Source: Carpediemonas membranifera (lineage: Eukaryota > Fornicata). From it: DNA of 64,000 nucleotides. Numbering within the stretch: position 1 is the stretch's first letter; each line of letters starts with the position of its first letter. A program made the translations under genes and the position numbers. The notes below the pieces were generated by a model. The model saw only the letters and a program-made list of their open reading frames with translations, was not told the origin of the DNA and ran no database searches. The DNA lies in assembly GCA_019828565.1 (NCBI GenBank), contig JAHDYR010000067.1, positions 434,001 through 498,000 on the forward strand, in the 5' to 3' direction. Positions 51,484 through 62,618 of the stretch are shown here, in pieces.

Positions 51484-52819
51484 ATGTTCATGAAACACCA
51501 GGATCCCTCTGATCCATCTTCGACAACACTTCTGCTCTTGCTAATTCCTCTCTTCTCAGTTGTGGCTGTTGTAGCGATCGTATTCTACCTCGCTCAGACC
51601 GTTTTCTTCAACATCTTCTTTTCTGAAGCAATTGGCGATGCGGCAATCTTCATCACAATGATCGGTGCGATTCCACACATCACTGTCATACCCTATACCA
51701 TCCTCTGCTATGTCGTCCAGAAGGCTCACAAGTCCGAGGACCGGTCGTTCTCCTCTGCAGAGCTCGTGGCTCCATTGGCTGGTTCACAGCTGTGCCGATG
51801 ACTGTGCTGGGCGGGCTCCACGCACTACTGTTTATGCAGACTGCCATTGACTTATCAGATTCGCTCACGGACACCGTTGTCATGCTCTGCGCGTTCTTCG
51901 TCTCTGTTGCTCTCATACTCCTCTACGGGACCACCCTTTGCCTTGCACCGTTCGTATTCAGCATTGGCGCCCTTTTAATGTTCGTGTCCAGCGTCTACCA
52001 CAATGCTGTGAAGACCGGACAGATGGGCATTGGACAGAAAGTAGACGAAGCACAGTTTGTCCAAAAGCTCATGAAAGCCACACCCTACATCAAGATCACA
52101 GCACGCGGGGTTGAGACACGCCAGTGGACAACCCCGATCCTCACTACGAACGTCCAGGGCAACACGACAACTGAGTACAGGACGACGTCGATGACAACGC
52201 AGGACACCACGGATGGGCGGTACGATGGCCCTTGTAGTGATGTCCTCACGAGTACGTCTGGTGGTGTAGACGAGTGTACTATTCTGCACATTAGGCTGGT
52301 TTATTCATTCTCCACAGATGAAGAAGAGGCGGTATTCGGGAAGAGAAAGAACGCGAGGCTGTACGAGCCAGGAACACACACAATTACCCATATATGTCCG
52401 AAAAACTACAGCTTGCTGGGTTAAGCTACGAATCAAGCTTTACCGTCCACGCTGGCAAGACTCCCTCCCGCCATTTCATCGCTTATATCATTACTTCCTT
52501 GCTCATGCCAGGCTTCCAAGTTCTTTTCCTGGGAGTGCCGGTAGGTGTTGCTCACCGAGACGTCACATTGGAATATGTTAACATATATATATATGTTACA
52601 TGTGTTTGGGGCGAGGGCAGGACGGTATTCATCATGGGGAAGGGTCTGCTTCAACACTTAACCTGCTTGGCGATGGAGAGTGCCCTCCGCAAGCTTACCA
52701 GGCCTATGCTGAAAGATGAATGCACCTGTAAACGTGTGATCGTGATTCTCCAATACATGGGTCGATATGCAGTGTCACGTGATGCCTCGACGAGATTGGT
52801 CAACAGAAAGATTGTTTAG
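51484..52819 (+). CDS. Multi-pass membrane protein, at least one 29-nt intron
   Basis: The ATG at 51484 begins MFMKHQDPSDPSSTT and leads into hydrophobic helices. The intron 51732-51760 (GTCCGAGG...TCTGCAG, 29 nt) restores VVQKAHKARGSIGWFTAVPMTVLGGLHALLF. At least five membrane spans, then a Thr-rich soluble stretch (TTNVQGNTTTEYRTTS). The frame changes again between 52330 and 52426: candidates are 52332-52411 or 52361-52425, neither proven. The last frame (to 52819) adds SYESSFTVHAGK, one hydrophobic span and a basic tail. Family not recognised. A convergent membrane-protein gene follows. Confidence 0.55.
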
Positions 52820-52852
52820 ATTAAAGCTACCAGTACATCGCTACTAGTGGAT

Positions 52853-53455
52853 CTATCGGATTGGCCAGTCAGCCAAGAACTCTTGAATTGCCCTGATGGC
52901 ACCAAACACGATGACAAGAATGAGCAACGCGCCCGTGATAATAGCTCCTCCCGCAAGCTGCACCGCCGCAAGTGAGGAGAAGATAACCGTTCGAATCAGC
53001 TTAAAGTCAGCCGTTCTCCTGGATATGATGGCTGCGGAGATCTCGAGGGAAAGCTCAACGAGCCCCGCAATGGAGAAGGGGAGAGGAAACAAGACCAAGC
53101 TGACGATTAGGACGACCTCAAACGGGCGCCAGGAGGAGTATAGCACAAGTAGGATCTCGAATACTGGCAGAACAAGCGCTAGAATGGTGAATGCAAGGAG
53201 GGTTACTGCGATTGTGCAGCGATTGATGGTTGAAATGAAGAGGTTCCGCGATGTGCCAGCGGGATAGGATGCAGAATGCTTATTGAATGACATATGCTCG
53301 CTTTTGGTCCCCATGTCGGCTGTGTGAGGCCCCGCTTTCGCTAATTGGTGAGGATCACCATAAGTGATCGTCGGAGGGACATCGCTGAGCAAGCACTGCG
53401 TTTCATGTGGTGATTTTTCTATAGTTTCATCTGACCTATTGTCATTTGAGTTCAT
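52853..53455 (-). CDS. Four-span membrane protein, 200 aa
   Basis: ATG at 53455 (a TTG 36 bases upstream opens the same frame). About 80 polar residues with ESEH/SDE content, then four hydrophobic helices (TIAVTLLAFTILALVLPVF, VVLIVSLVLFPLPFSIAGL, VIFSSLAAVQLAGGA, ILVIVFGAIRAIQEF). Family not recognised. Convergent with the membrane-protein gene at 51484, 33 bp apart. Confidence 0.6.
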   Translation of the reverse strand: MNSNDNRSDETIEKSPHETQCLLSDVPPTITYGDPHQLAKAGPHTADMGTKSEHMSFNKHSASYPAGTSRNLFISTINRCTIAVTLLAFTILALVLPVFEILLVLYSSWRPFEVVLIVSLVLFPLPFSIAGLVELSLEISAAIISRRTADFKLIRTVIFSSLAAVQLAGGAIITGALLILVIVFGAIRAIQEFLADWPIR

Positions 53456-53984
53456 ATGCTCGATATTTGGTTCTTCGTTGTATTGAGCCAAATCTCGGAA
53501 GAACGATCTCCCAATCCCACTCGATCAACCGTTTTTTCAGCAACACGATGTTAGTATTTTCGAATCACGCGACATGCCGGATTCACCAATACAGCATGGT
53601 GCAAAATCTGATCGCCAGTGCGAGTGCATTCGAATTCATCAAAAAATCTTGACCAGCGTCGGTCCTGGCGCCGTCGCTTCCAGCGACAACTCTTCTGGCA
53701 TTGTCCTTATCCTGCACATTGCGCCAAAACCCATCACCCGAGGTGATAAATATCAGACCTGATGTGGTGCCAAGTTCAGTTCGGGTTTGTGAGCATAAGC
53801 AGCCCAGGGCAGACTGTCGGCCAGAGGCCCCGGGCGGTGTCAGTCGCGCGAAACCGGCCGCGCACTTTTGCAGCTTTTTTCACGCAAAAAAGTCAGAGGG
53901 CCGTGTAGTCTCAGTAGACTTTCGAGTGATCGGGGGTGTGCACTTTAATGATCGCTACATTCCCCTCCAGAGGCCGAACCGGCA
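53456..53984. other. Intergenic region with R2 fragment
   Basis: Contains the R2 fragment at 53799-53903 and a GTGCACTTTAATG box near 53938. Probably the 3' end of the older retrotransposon plus host promoter sequence. Confidence 0.4.
53799..53903 (+). repeat. R2 repeat, 105-bp fragment d
   Basis: Matches only the part of R2 from GCAGCCCAGGGCAG through the CTTTTTTCACGCAAAAAAG stem to GAGGGCCG. It marks the most widely retained segment of R2. Confidence 0.85.
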
Positions 53985-56690
53985 CTAACGACGAGGAGTG
54001 CGAGTGCGTGGACGCGAGTTCCTGCCCGGATGAGCGCTTTCGAAGCGCTTGCAGGCCTTGTCGAACTGCGGGTGAAGGTCGCGATACTTCAAGAGAGCAT
54101 CAAGAGTGCGGACCTCACTCAGGGGCAGTTCGGAGTCTTCGTCCTGCTCAAACCCGAGCCAGCGGAGCATGCAGATCGGCTCGTGGGTCGTGGGGTGAGA
54201 GCGCCAGTCAACCACATGGTCGACTGTCTTCCAGGTGTTGTCGGACTCGAACATCTTACGAGCCTCATCGATGGAACCCGGGGGGTGCTGCAGCTTGGCG
54301 AGACGGTTGGCGTGTCTGACGATGATGACCCTGGTGGTGGGATTCTGGATCTCGTAGGTGCCGTTGCCGAGCTGGCGGATGACGTGGTACGGGCCTCTCA
54401 TGGCGTACTCCATGCGTGGAATGGGCTTGTCTCGCTTGACGAGGACCCAGTTGCCAGGATGGAGCTCCTTGGACCCAATGACAGGATAGAGCTCGTCTTT
54501 CTTCCCCCTCCTGACGAGCTGCTGCTCTTGGATACGCGCAAGGACGGCGGCGGCCTGTTCTTGGGTCTCAGGAGTGACTGGTTCAGACGTGGACGGCTCA
54601 GCGCGCTTAACCTGGTGGAAGGCCAGCGCGGCGGCTAGTGCGGCCTCCCTGGGTGTCTTATTGCCTAAGATTCGCGAAGGAGTCGCGTTAATGTTGACCT
54701 CCGCGGTCATCACGGCGGAACGCCAGTGTGTGCGTGGAGAATCGAGGAGAGTGGACACTGCGATGCGCAAATGCTTGTTAACCTCGCGGTTAAATCTCTC
54801 CACCAGCCCATTGGCCTCGTGGCGCTGTGGCGTGGTGATGTGGTGATGTATGCCGTATGTAGCGGTGAAACGATCGAACTCCGCGTTCTTAAACTGTCCG
54901 CCAGAGTCCGTCACGATGGTGTCGGGCGTAGCCCACCGCCCAATGATGTTGGTGCGGATGGCCTCGATTGTCTCTCTGGGAGTTAAAGTTTTCAGCGGAA
55001 TGAGGTGGGTCAGATGAGTGGTGGAATCCACGCACGTCATGATGTACTCGTAGCCCTCGTCGGCCGGGGCGATGGGGCCCACCGAGTCGATGTAGAGAGT
55101 GGCTAGAGGTCGGGCTGGCGGTAAGCCTGCCGGGTTGTAGGCCACGTCTGGGACGGCGCGGTCGCGCTGGCACGTGATGCAGCCCTGGACGAAGCGCTGG
55201 ACGTCAGGTCGGGAGCCGGGCCAGTCCAGACCAGCGACCTGGAGCAGATGGATGGACGTGTCCACCCCGGCGTGGTGACGCAGGTGGACAAAGAGGAAGC
55301 GCTCCCGCTTCTGCTCGTCCGTCAGTGAGCCTGACTCCGGGATCGACATAATCACCGGCAGACGGCTCAGTGCGTCCGCGGCTGAATTTGTCAGACCCGG
55401 GACATGGCAGATCTCGATGATCGGGAATCTAGCGAGTTCGAGCGCCCAGCGGACCACTTTCGGCGTCGCGCTGGTCACCATTGACACCAGACATGAGTTA
55501 TCAGTGTGTAGTATCGTCGGGGTCCCTCCCAGGATGGAGTCGAACCGCTCGCATGTCGCGTAGACGGAGAACATCTCCTTCTCCACGATCTTCCAGTTGC
55601 GTTGAGTTGCGTCGAATCGACGCGAGAAAAAGGCCAGTGGGGCGCCGTCCTGGAAGCAGAACAGCGCCGATCCCGATTGTTGACGCATCAGTGTAGAGGT
55701 CGATTGGTTTCGCGGGATCGAAGTGGGCCAGCTCGACGGCCTTCTTTGCAGTGTCGCGAAGTGCGGACAGTGCTGCCGAGGCGTCGGCCTTGGATACCGG
55801 CTCTCCACGCTTGAGGCGCTCGAGCGGATCAGCTAGGCGGATGAAATCAGGGATGTGACGGCGGATGAAGCCGAATATTCCGACAATATGGGCAGCCTCC
55901 TTCGCAGTTTGAGGCGTGCGGAGGGTGTCCAGGGAGGACAGGCGCTCCGGGTCGATGCGTACGCCGGTGCCAGATACAATCGCTCCCAGATAGCGGACCT
56001 CAAGAAGGCCGATGTGCGACTTGCGTGCCGAGAGGCGGACACGGTGGAGTCGGAGTGCCGTGAAGAGCTCCTTGAGCGCTTCGAGGAGGCTCTCTGCTCT
56101 CCCTGCGTAGCAGAGGAGGTCGTCGATGAACGCGAGGCACTTGAGGTTGTGACGCCGGCGGATGTCGTCCATACGGTGCTGGAACGCCATGGGACCGTTC
56201 ATCAGTCCAAATGGGAGGCGATTAAACACGTAGCGGCGACCCTCGTGCTCGAAGCCCGTGAGACGAGACGCCTCCGGGGTCAGTGGCATTTGGTGGAAAC
56301 CAGATGTGAGATCAAAAACGGCAAAGATCTCAGCGCCTCTGCACCGCTCGTACAGTTCTTCGGCCGTGGGCATGGTGTACACGAGGGGCTCAGTGGCAGC
56401 GTTGAGCGGCCGGTAGTCGACAACTGGGCGGAAAGGCGGGTCTGCCGCCGGCTTGCTCGTCATAAAGACGGGAGATAGCCAGTCCAGGTGGTCGTCGGTC
56501 GTCGAGATGATGTTGTTCTTTGTCATCTCCTTGATGAAGAAGTCCATGGCGTCCTTGTGCCCCTTCGACCTCATCGGGCGGACGATGGCGGACGGCTTGG
56601 CATCAGCACGCAGCTGGATGTCATACGGAGCGATATCTGCGCCGTCTTGGTGGATAGGGTGAAAGACGTCTGCGAAACTGCGGACCAGCT
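53985..56690 (-). pseudogene. Older Ty3/gypsy-type retrotransposon pol (RT-RNase H-integrase), frameshifted and split
   Basis: Minus strand. RT part (55501-56690): FAVFDLTSGFHQMPL, LPFGLMNGPMAFQ and CLAFIDDLL (FIDD in place of YxDD); RNase H begins LYTDASTIGIGAV. A one-base indel near 55655-55690 shifts to the frame 53985-55700, which carries the rest of RNase H, an integrase (HHAGVDTS...CITC zinc region, IDSVGPI, VTDSGGQFKN, NGLVERFN) and a chromodomain-like end (VDHVVDWRSHP...MLRWLGFEQDEDS). At 56690 the RT frame is cut by the younger element and resumes at 62735 (to about 62917). No intact gag is attached. Confidence 0.85.
56686..56690. other. Target-site duplication, left copy
   Basis: CAGCT here and at 62730-62734 flank the younger element. 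Taking out the element plus one copy restores the older element's reading frame across the join (DDFDEL followed by VRSFADV), which confirms the insertion site. Confidence 0.9.
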
Positions 56691-56801
56691 GTGCCTCGCT
56701 AATGCGGAGAATGCTTTTACAGGGAAAGAAGAAGAGAAAACCCTTGTGCCAATAAATGGCTTAAACTGTATAAATGATTAGTGTGGTCTATGACCACCAC
56801 A
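56691..56801 (-). repeat. 3' LTR of the younger element (111 bp)
   Basis: Identical base for base to 62619-62729. Contains a GTGTGGTCTATGACCACCACA stem, a TATAAATGATT stretch and, on the element strand, TATACAG. A terminal match TG...CA is nearly present (TGTGG...GGCAC). Confidence 0.9.
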
Positions 56802-56802
56802 C

Positions 56803-57538
56803 TGCCCCTCCATGCCTGGGTAATAGGCATGACACTCAACGAGTTACGGGGGTTAGGTTGGCCTAGGGTCATCCGTGTTATAGTTTGGTGCCACCCAAGC
56901 TATGCAACGGTCTACTCCATTGGCAGTGGAGTGGGCAACGCCCGACCCGCGGTCTTCCGATACGGAATTATGGTATCACCAACGGTGACATGGGAATAAA
57001 ACCCGACAGCTGTATATGATAACGTGGATCCACTGTGTAAGCAATTGCTATGTTACGTGTTAAGATGGTCTTACCAGGGCTTCGCCGCCCTCATGAACCG
57101 CATATAGGGTCCGAACTTACCGACGTCAATGACAGTCAAACGGACGGCTAGGGTTCGCCCGTATTCATAGAGGCTTATCCCTGCCCCTCCACGGCCTCAT
57201 ATGGCCGTGTCTCGAAAAATATTACGTGTTACGCATGCTTCTAAGTAATTCGAGGGTTGATCTCGGCGTCTAGAAGAATAAGAAGAAGTACTGTACCATT
57301 TGCGCTGAAACTTACGCAGACGCCGAAAAAGGCATTAAGAGGCTCCAAAAGGCCTTCGTTGGCGAGTTTTGGGCCTTTCATTTTTCCTGGCGCGCTCGTA
57401 CTTCATTAACAACATCAATCGGCTTCCGATGGAGCTAATAGGCTACAGCGCTTAGTAAATAGATGAATTAGCTTGATTTGGCGTCCTATTACTGCTCTAG
57501 GTTTCGTCCTGAAACCGATTGTTCCAAAAGTGCAGAAT
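56803..57538. other. Non-coding internal part of the young element
   Basis: Between the 3' LTR and the antisense gene. Holds CTGCCCCTCCA twice (56802-56812 and 57181-57191), each followed by a hairpin (CATGCC...GGCATG; CACGGCC...GGCCGTG), the palindrome GTGGATCCAC at 57024-57033 and an AACAACATCA box at about 57409. Likely promoter of the antisense gene and 3' priming signals of the element. Confidence 0.5.
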
Positions 57539-58618
57539 ATGTCGCCGTCAACTCAGTTGATGTCGGACAACGCCGCCGTAGAAGCAATTCTGGATACTAT
57601 TCGCGCTAAAATCGCCGAAATTGGTGACGAGGAACTCACTAAGCCTCTTGTTTCCGCTCATTCCGCCGTCTGTCGTTCTCTTCGTGCTCAAACACGTACT
57701 CAGCGCAAGCGCTTGGCCTCCGGTAACCTGTAAGTAACAAATATCAATCAACCACTCATCCAGGCACCGTGTACAAGCCGCAGAGCGTGTTACTCGACCC
57801 GTGACGGCATCTATGAATCTTCCCGCGACATCAGAGCTGAGGTCTCCCGGCGCCTGAATGGCTACAGCAACTCGATTGAAATGCCTCTTCAGCGCATCTT
57901 CGACGCCATTGAGCAGGGTCGCCTCCACGACGCCGCGGTAGTCACCGATGTTAAGAAGTCTCGCCAGATTCTTAACCTCGTGGCTTACTGTCAGTTCGCT
58001 CTCGCTGGGGTGGTGACCCACCTCAAGATCAAGCTGTGCCCGACGCTCACTGATGGCGATATCGTCTCAGCAGCCCTCCGGAGTGGCGACATCAGCCTGA
58101 CCGGTAGTGGGCGCTACTCTGCCGGGCTCGTGGCCGCAGTTCGCGCTGCTGCCGGTGTCACGTCGGATACCACGGCTCGCGGATACCTCAACCGCCTGCT
58201 GATCCTCGTCCTCTCGCCCGATTACTTCCGAGTGGCACTCTTCGGGATCAGCCGCTGCATCTCAGCTCCCAGCGCCTTCTGGGCGACCCTGGTCGACGAG
58301 CTGTGTCGCGAGGGTCACCTGCCTGCGATCGGTGACGAGGTCCACTGGGAGCCTATTCAGGTCTCGGACCCGGACCGTTACTACACCGTGACGTGTGTTG
58401 TCCGTCATGAATTCCTCAAAACGACTCGTGGACCTGGGACCTTCGCTCTCATACTCCAGTATGAGGGTTACTCTAGCCTCAGCATCGTCTGGCTGAACGC
58501 CGATCTCTGTCTCGTCCGTTGTGTGCGCGACTATCTTGCTGAGCACGATCTTGAGCGCCACGCTGACGCGTCTTGGTTGGTCGAGCTGACCGATACCGAG
58601 GAGTCGGACGACGAATAA
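57539..58618 (+). CDS. Antisense gene carried inside the LTR retrotransposon, one intron
   Basis: ATG at 57539 directly after CCAAAAGTGCAGAAT. Exon 1 ends at 57729 before GTAAGT. The main second frame (ATG 57881 downstream, to 58618) is reached in frame with an acceptor at 57777 or 57783 (48-54 nt intron); a 34-nt intron ending CATCCAG at 57763 would lead to a different frame that stops after about 30 codons. The product is about 340 residues: helical N-terminus (AILDTIRAKIAEIGDEEL), Leu/Ile-rich middle, acidic end TEESDDE. Family not recognised, no retroviral features. It runs opposite to pol, their stops 42 bp apart. Because it is antisense to the element's transcript, its intron would survive retrotransposition. 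Confidence 0.6.
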
Positions 58619-58660
58619 ATCTGATGACTTGACGCTGGAGCGATTAGATGTGGTGAAGAT

Positions 58661-61375
58661 TTATAGACCGTCCAGTTTGGCTTGGTCAGACTTCAAATAT
58701 ATATCTAATGCTTCCAGGTCCTTGACGGAGTCCCAATCCTGCCATGTCGCCTCCTCGTCCTCGAAACCAGACCAGTGAACGCGGTATTCGCGTTTGGTTC
58801 GTGTTCCGTTCCCTCGCGATTTGGAAATACGGTCCACTTCCCACTCATCGTTCGCCGTGGCGGCCAAGTCCTTGATCTCTCGCTCGGATAGATTGCCAGG
58901 GTTAAATCTGCGTACGCGCGAGGCGTCGACCTTCAATATCTTGCCTTGGCTTCCCTGGTTGAGGTCCTGAACTTCATAGGCGACCGTCACGCCATCTTGC
59001 TTAACCGCACTGACCCGTCGCATGGGCCCTCGCCATCCTGGCATCAGCTTGTTGGGAGGTCTGGCTGGGTACTTGACCAACACGAACCGGCACAGTAACT
59101 CCTGACGTGACGATGCGGCGTTTGCGAGAGCGTCCTCTCTCATTGCCTGAATTCTAGCCTTCGCTAGCTGGATGGCTTGGCCAGCCGCCGCGCGTCTGTC
59201 CTGTATTCTGGCGCTAGTCGAGTGGGTGCAGATGATGATCTCGTTCGGGATCCTGATGTTGACACCTAGTATGATCTCGGATGGTGAGAGGTGAGTGGGT
59301 ATCCTGGGCGTCGAATTGACGATAAATTGTGCGACAGGTAAGTGCTTGACCCAGTCCGCGTCCCGGAAATGGAACTTTCTGGCCTTCAAGATTTTGAGAA
59401 CTCCACTGTTGGCCCGTTCGACGATGCCATTAGATTGCGGGTGATGTGGAGTCGTAACATGGGTGTGGAAACCCATCTCGTCGGCCAGGGACTTCATGAG
59501 CTGATTGTTAAACTCGGGCCCGCCGTCAGTCTGTAAGACCTCGGGGCAGCCATAGCGTAAGACCCAGTTATTAACGAACGCCGTAACTGCGGCTTGCGCA
59601 GTCGTACCTGTAACTGGAACCAACTCGGTCCACCTACTACACATATCTATGATGACGGAGATGTGCGTGAACCCCTGCGACTTGGGGAACGGACCTAAGG
59701 TGTCGATGGCTACTCGCTTAAACGGTTCATCAACGGCGGTATGCAGACCATCCGGTGTATCGACGTGGGGTCTCTCGAGGACTTGGCACACCGGGCAAGC
59801 TGCAATCACCTGGTCGACTGCGGCTCTCGACACCGACAACCCTTCGGCTCTAAGCTTCTCGGTCGTTAGTCGTCGAGATAGATGGGCGCCGGCGGTGGTG
59901 TGTGCTTCTTCAATCTCATCGGTCGTAGCTTTGCGAGTGAACATAGTAAACACACGGGACAGACCATCTGCGGCTCCATTGTCCAGGCCGGCGACGTGCT
60001 TAATCTCAAAGTCCAAGTCGGAAATGGCATCGGCCCACCTCCTGACTTTCGGGTTGATGCTACGGTACATGAAGGTAAGGTTTCGGTGGTCAGTGAGTAT
60101 GGAGAAAGGTCCCCAGGCAAGGAACTTGCGCCAGCGCTGCAAGGCCGCCACAATGGCGTACGCCTCCTTCTCAATCGTTGACCAACGAGACTGTGTGGCG
60201 TTGAAGGCCTTCGACATGTAACAGACAGGCTTGCCCTCTTGCAATAGGACTGCGCCGTACCCCACTCCCGAGGCGTCGGTCATTATAGAATGCTCCTTCG
60301 TGGCGTCGAAAATTGCTAGGGCGTCAGCGGAGGTAAGGCTCTGCTTGAGCTTATCGAGGGCCTCCTGCTGGGCGGTCAGGCCGAGACTTGTGTGACCGGA
60401 CATAGCTTTGATTAACGGGTGTCCGATTTCCGCAAAATGGGGGATGTGATCCCGGAAATAGTTGAGGAATCCTACTAGGCCCTGCATGCCCTTGATGGAT
60501 GTCGGCATCTGGAGATTTGCGATGTCGTCTACACGGCTGGGTGCGATGCTCACCTGCCCATCATTGACAACCCAACCTAAGAACTCGACCTCCTGCCTGC
60601 CGAATTGGCATTTCTCGCGATTGAGCTGGAGCTTGACCTTACGCGCACGGTCCAGGACTCTTTCGAGGTTCGCGAGATATTCGGCCTCGTCGCTGCCGAA
60701 GACAATAATATCGTCGATGTAAATGTAACATGAGCTGCCCACGAGCCCGGCGAAGGCGCGCTCCATGGCCTTCTGGAAGTGAGCTCCTGCGTTGCGCAGC
60801 CCGAAAGGCATCCGTCGGTATTGATACTGCCCTAGTACGGTGGTAAATGCAGTCAGGGGTCTTGATCGTTCTGTCAAAGGGATCTGGTGGTACCCGGACG
60901 ACAGGTCTAGAGTCGCGAAGATCTTCTGTCCTGCGAGCTGTGACAGCACCTCGTCGATACGAGGGATGGGGTAGTCGAACGGCTCAGTAAGCTCGTTAAT
61001 ACGGCGGAAATCGACTACGAAACGCGACTTGCCTCCCTTCTTAGGCACAGTCATAGCTGGGGAAGCGTATTGTGACTGGCAGGCCTCGATATATTTCTTG
61101 GCTAGCAGCGTGTCGATGTGCTCTCTCACGACGTGTATCTTCGCTGGGGGTACATAGTAAGGTCTGGCGTTCACGACCCGATCGTCCTTCAGAACGAGGT
61201 CGTACGGCTCTAGCCTGCTAGGTTCGTCCCGGTCTTGGAATAGATCGGAGAACCTCTTGATCAGTTCGGCTTGACTCTTGGTCGACTGGTCGGATAGACT
61301 AAAAATGGCAGCGTTGTGCTTGAAAGCTTCGGGGACCTGGACTTCGTCCGAGTATTCCCCCTGACTCTACGTTCA
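58661..61375 (-). CDS. Retrotransposon pol: RT, RNase H, integrase, chromodomain
   Basis: An open frame from about 61375 to the TAA at 58661. RT: FATLDLSSGYHQIPL, MPFGLRNAGAHFQ, CYIYIDDIIVFG with the YxDD box. RNase H: IMTDASGVGYGAVL. Integrase: AIDTLGPFPKSQG, LQTDGGPEFNNQ, SNGIVERANSG (D, D, E). The end is a classic chromodomain: EWEVDRISKSRG, then YRVHWSGFEDEEATWQ. It is in the +1 frame relative to gag; GGGGG in TCAGGGGGAATAC near 61365 is a possible slip site. The first ATG-like codon listed by frame (GTG, 61174) is internal, so the part upstream is translated by frameshifting. Confidence 0.9.
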
Positions 61376-62597
61376 CGTCGGGGAGGATTCCCAGCTCGAC
61401 AAGGTGGGGGTACCCCAGGACGACGTCGAACTCAGTATCTAGCACAATCAACTCCGGCTTGAAGGACACTGCCTTAGGTGTAAAGGCTGACGGCATGAGT
61501 TTGATGTTCCCTTGCACGGAACCTTGGGACTGTATAGTTCCCTTGGCTGTACGCACGCTTCGCTCTTCATCTGATATACGCGTCATACCCTTGGTCAGCT
61601 TGGGGGATATAGTGGAGCAGTTGGCTCCCGAATCAATCAAGGCAACGACGTCTCGACCCTCGACCTTAACTTTGCACAGAGGTAGGCTATCTTTGCGTTT
61701 GTGTGAAGTCATCGAGAACAAGGACAAGTACTGTGGGGATTTACAGAACCTGTCAAGGTGTCCGCTCTTCCCGCACTTCTGACACTTGTTCTTGGGCTTC
61801 TTACACTCGTAGACGGCGTGACCCTTACCACCACAGTTATAGCAAGTGAACTGTGAATGATCACGTCTGCCCTTCTTGTCGATAGGCTTAGTCGACGCGT
61901 GTTCAGGTCTGGTAGCATGCGAACGGTCTTCGGTGGGACGTGACTGAGGCTTGCGATCGTTGCGTCGGTGGGAGTTACGGCTCGTGTGGTGGTGCTCGGC
62001 GTTGGACGGCTTGTCCTGGAACGCGTTGGCGATCGCGGTGCTCTCTTGGACTGTTCTGGATAGGGCTAGAACGCGCGGCATGGCATCTTCTAGCGACATG
62101 TCCTGGATCACCTCCTTGATGCGGTACATCGTCTGGTTGGATCCGAACTTGAAACAACGAACGTATATGTCGCGTAGTGTCTCGAGGGGGAACTCGGGTT
62201 GGACGACTGCCATGGTAATACGGAACTTCTTGTTGACTCGAGCAACTTCGATAGGGGAGAAGTCCTTGGCGGTGATTCTAAAGAGACGGAGCTTGTTGAC
62301 TTCTTGAGTAGGTCTGAGAGCGCGTCCTAGGCGCTTGATGATCTTGAGGTCCTTCTGGGCTCTGGAGCGAGCGGCACGATGATGTTGATTAAGGAGGAGA
62401 GGGATCTCTTCCTCCGCGTCGTCAAGATCGTCCGCTGGTAGGATTGCTGTCACCATCTCCCGAACCTCGCTGTCGATTAGCTTCTCAATGTCTCGCTTGC
62501 CCCCTAAGGCGCGGTAATCGTTGAACTTGTCCACAAAGATGAACAGTTCGTTCAGATCTGGCGACTTCAGCAACGGGGGATCGGATTTCTTCAGCAT
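61299..62597 (-). CDS. Retrotransposon gag-protease
   Basis: 432 codons, ATG at 62597, 22 bp inside the element from the 5' LTR. Helical capsid-like region (about 100-190), a basic stretch, then two CCHC zinc knuckles (CYNCGGKGHAVYEC, CQKCGKSGHLDRFC), then the protease active site VVALIDSGANCS. Ends in the frame that overlaps pol's 5' end. The short leader contains the palindrome ATTAACGTTAAT. Confidence 0.85.
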   Translation of the reverse strand: MLKKSDPPLLKSPDLNELFIFVDKFNDYRALGGKRDIEKLIDSEVREMVTAILPADDLDDAEEEIPLLLNQHHRAARSRAQKDLKIIKRLGRALRPTQEVNKLRLFRITAKDFSPIEVARVNKKFRITMAVVQPEFPLETLRDIYVRCFKFGSNQTMYRIKEVIQDMSLEDAMPRVLALSRTVQESTAIANAFQDKPSNAEHHHTSRNSHRRNDRKPQSRPTEDRSHATRPEHASTKPIDKKGRRDHSQFTCYNCGGKGHAVYECKKPKNKCQKCGKSGHLDRFCKSPQYLSLFSMTSHKRKDSLPLCKVKVEGRDVVALIDSGANCSTISPKLTKGMTRISDEERSVRTAKGTIQSQGSVQGNIKLMPSAFTPKAVSFKPELIVLDTEFDVVLGYPHLVELGILPDVNVESGGILGRSPGPRSFQAQRCHF

Positions 62598-62618
62598 TTG
62601 AGGGGAATTAACGTTAAT

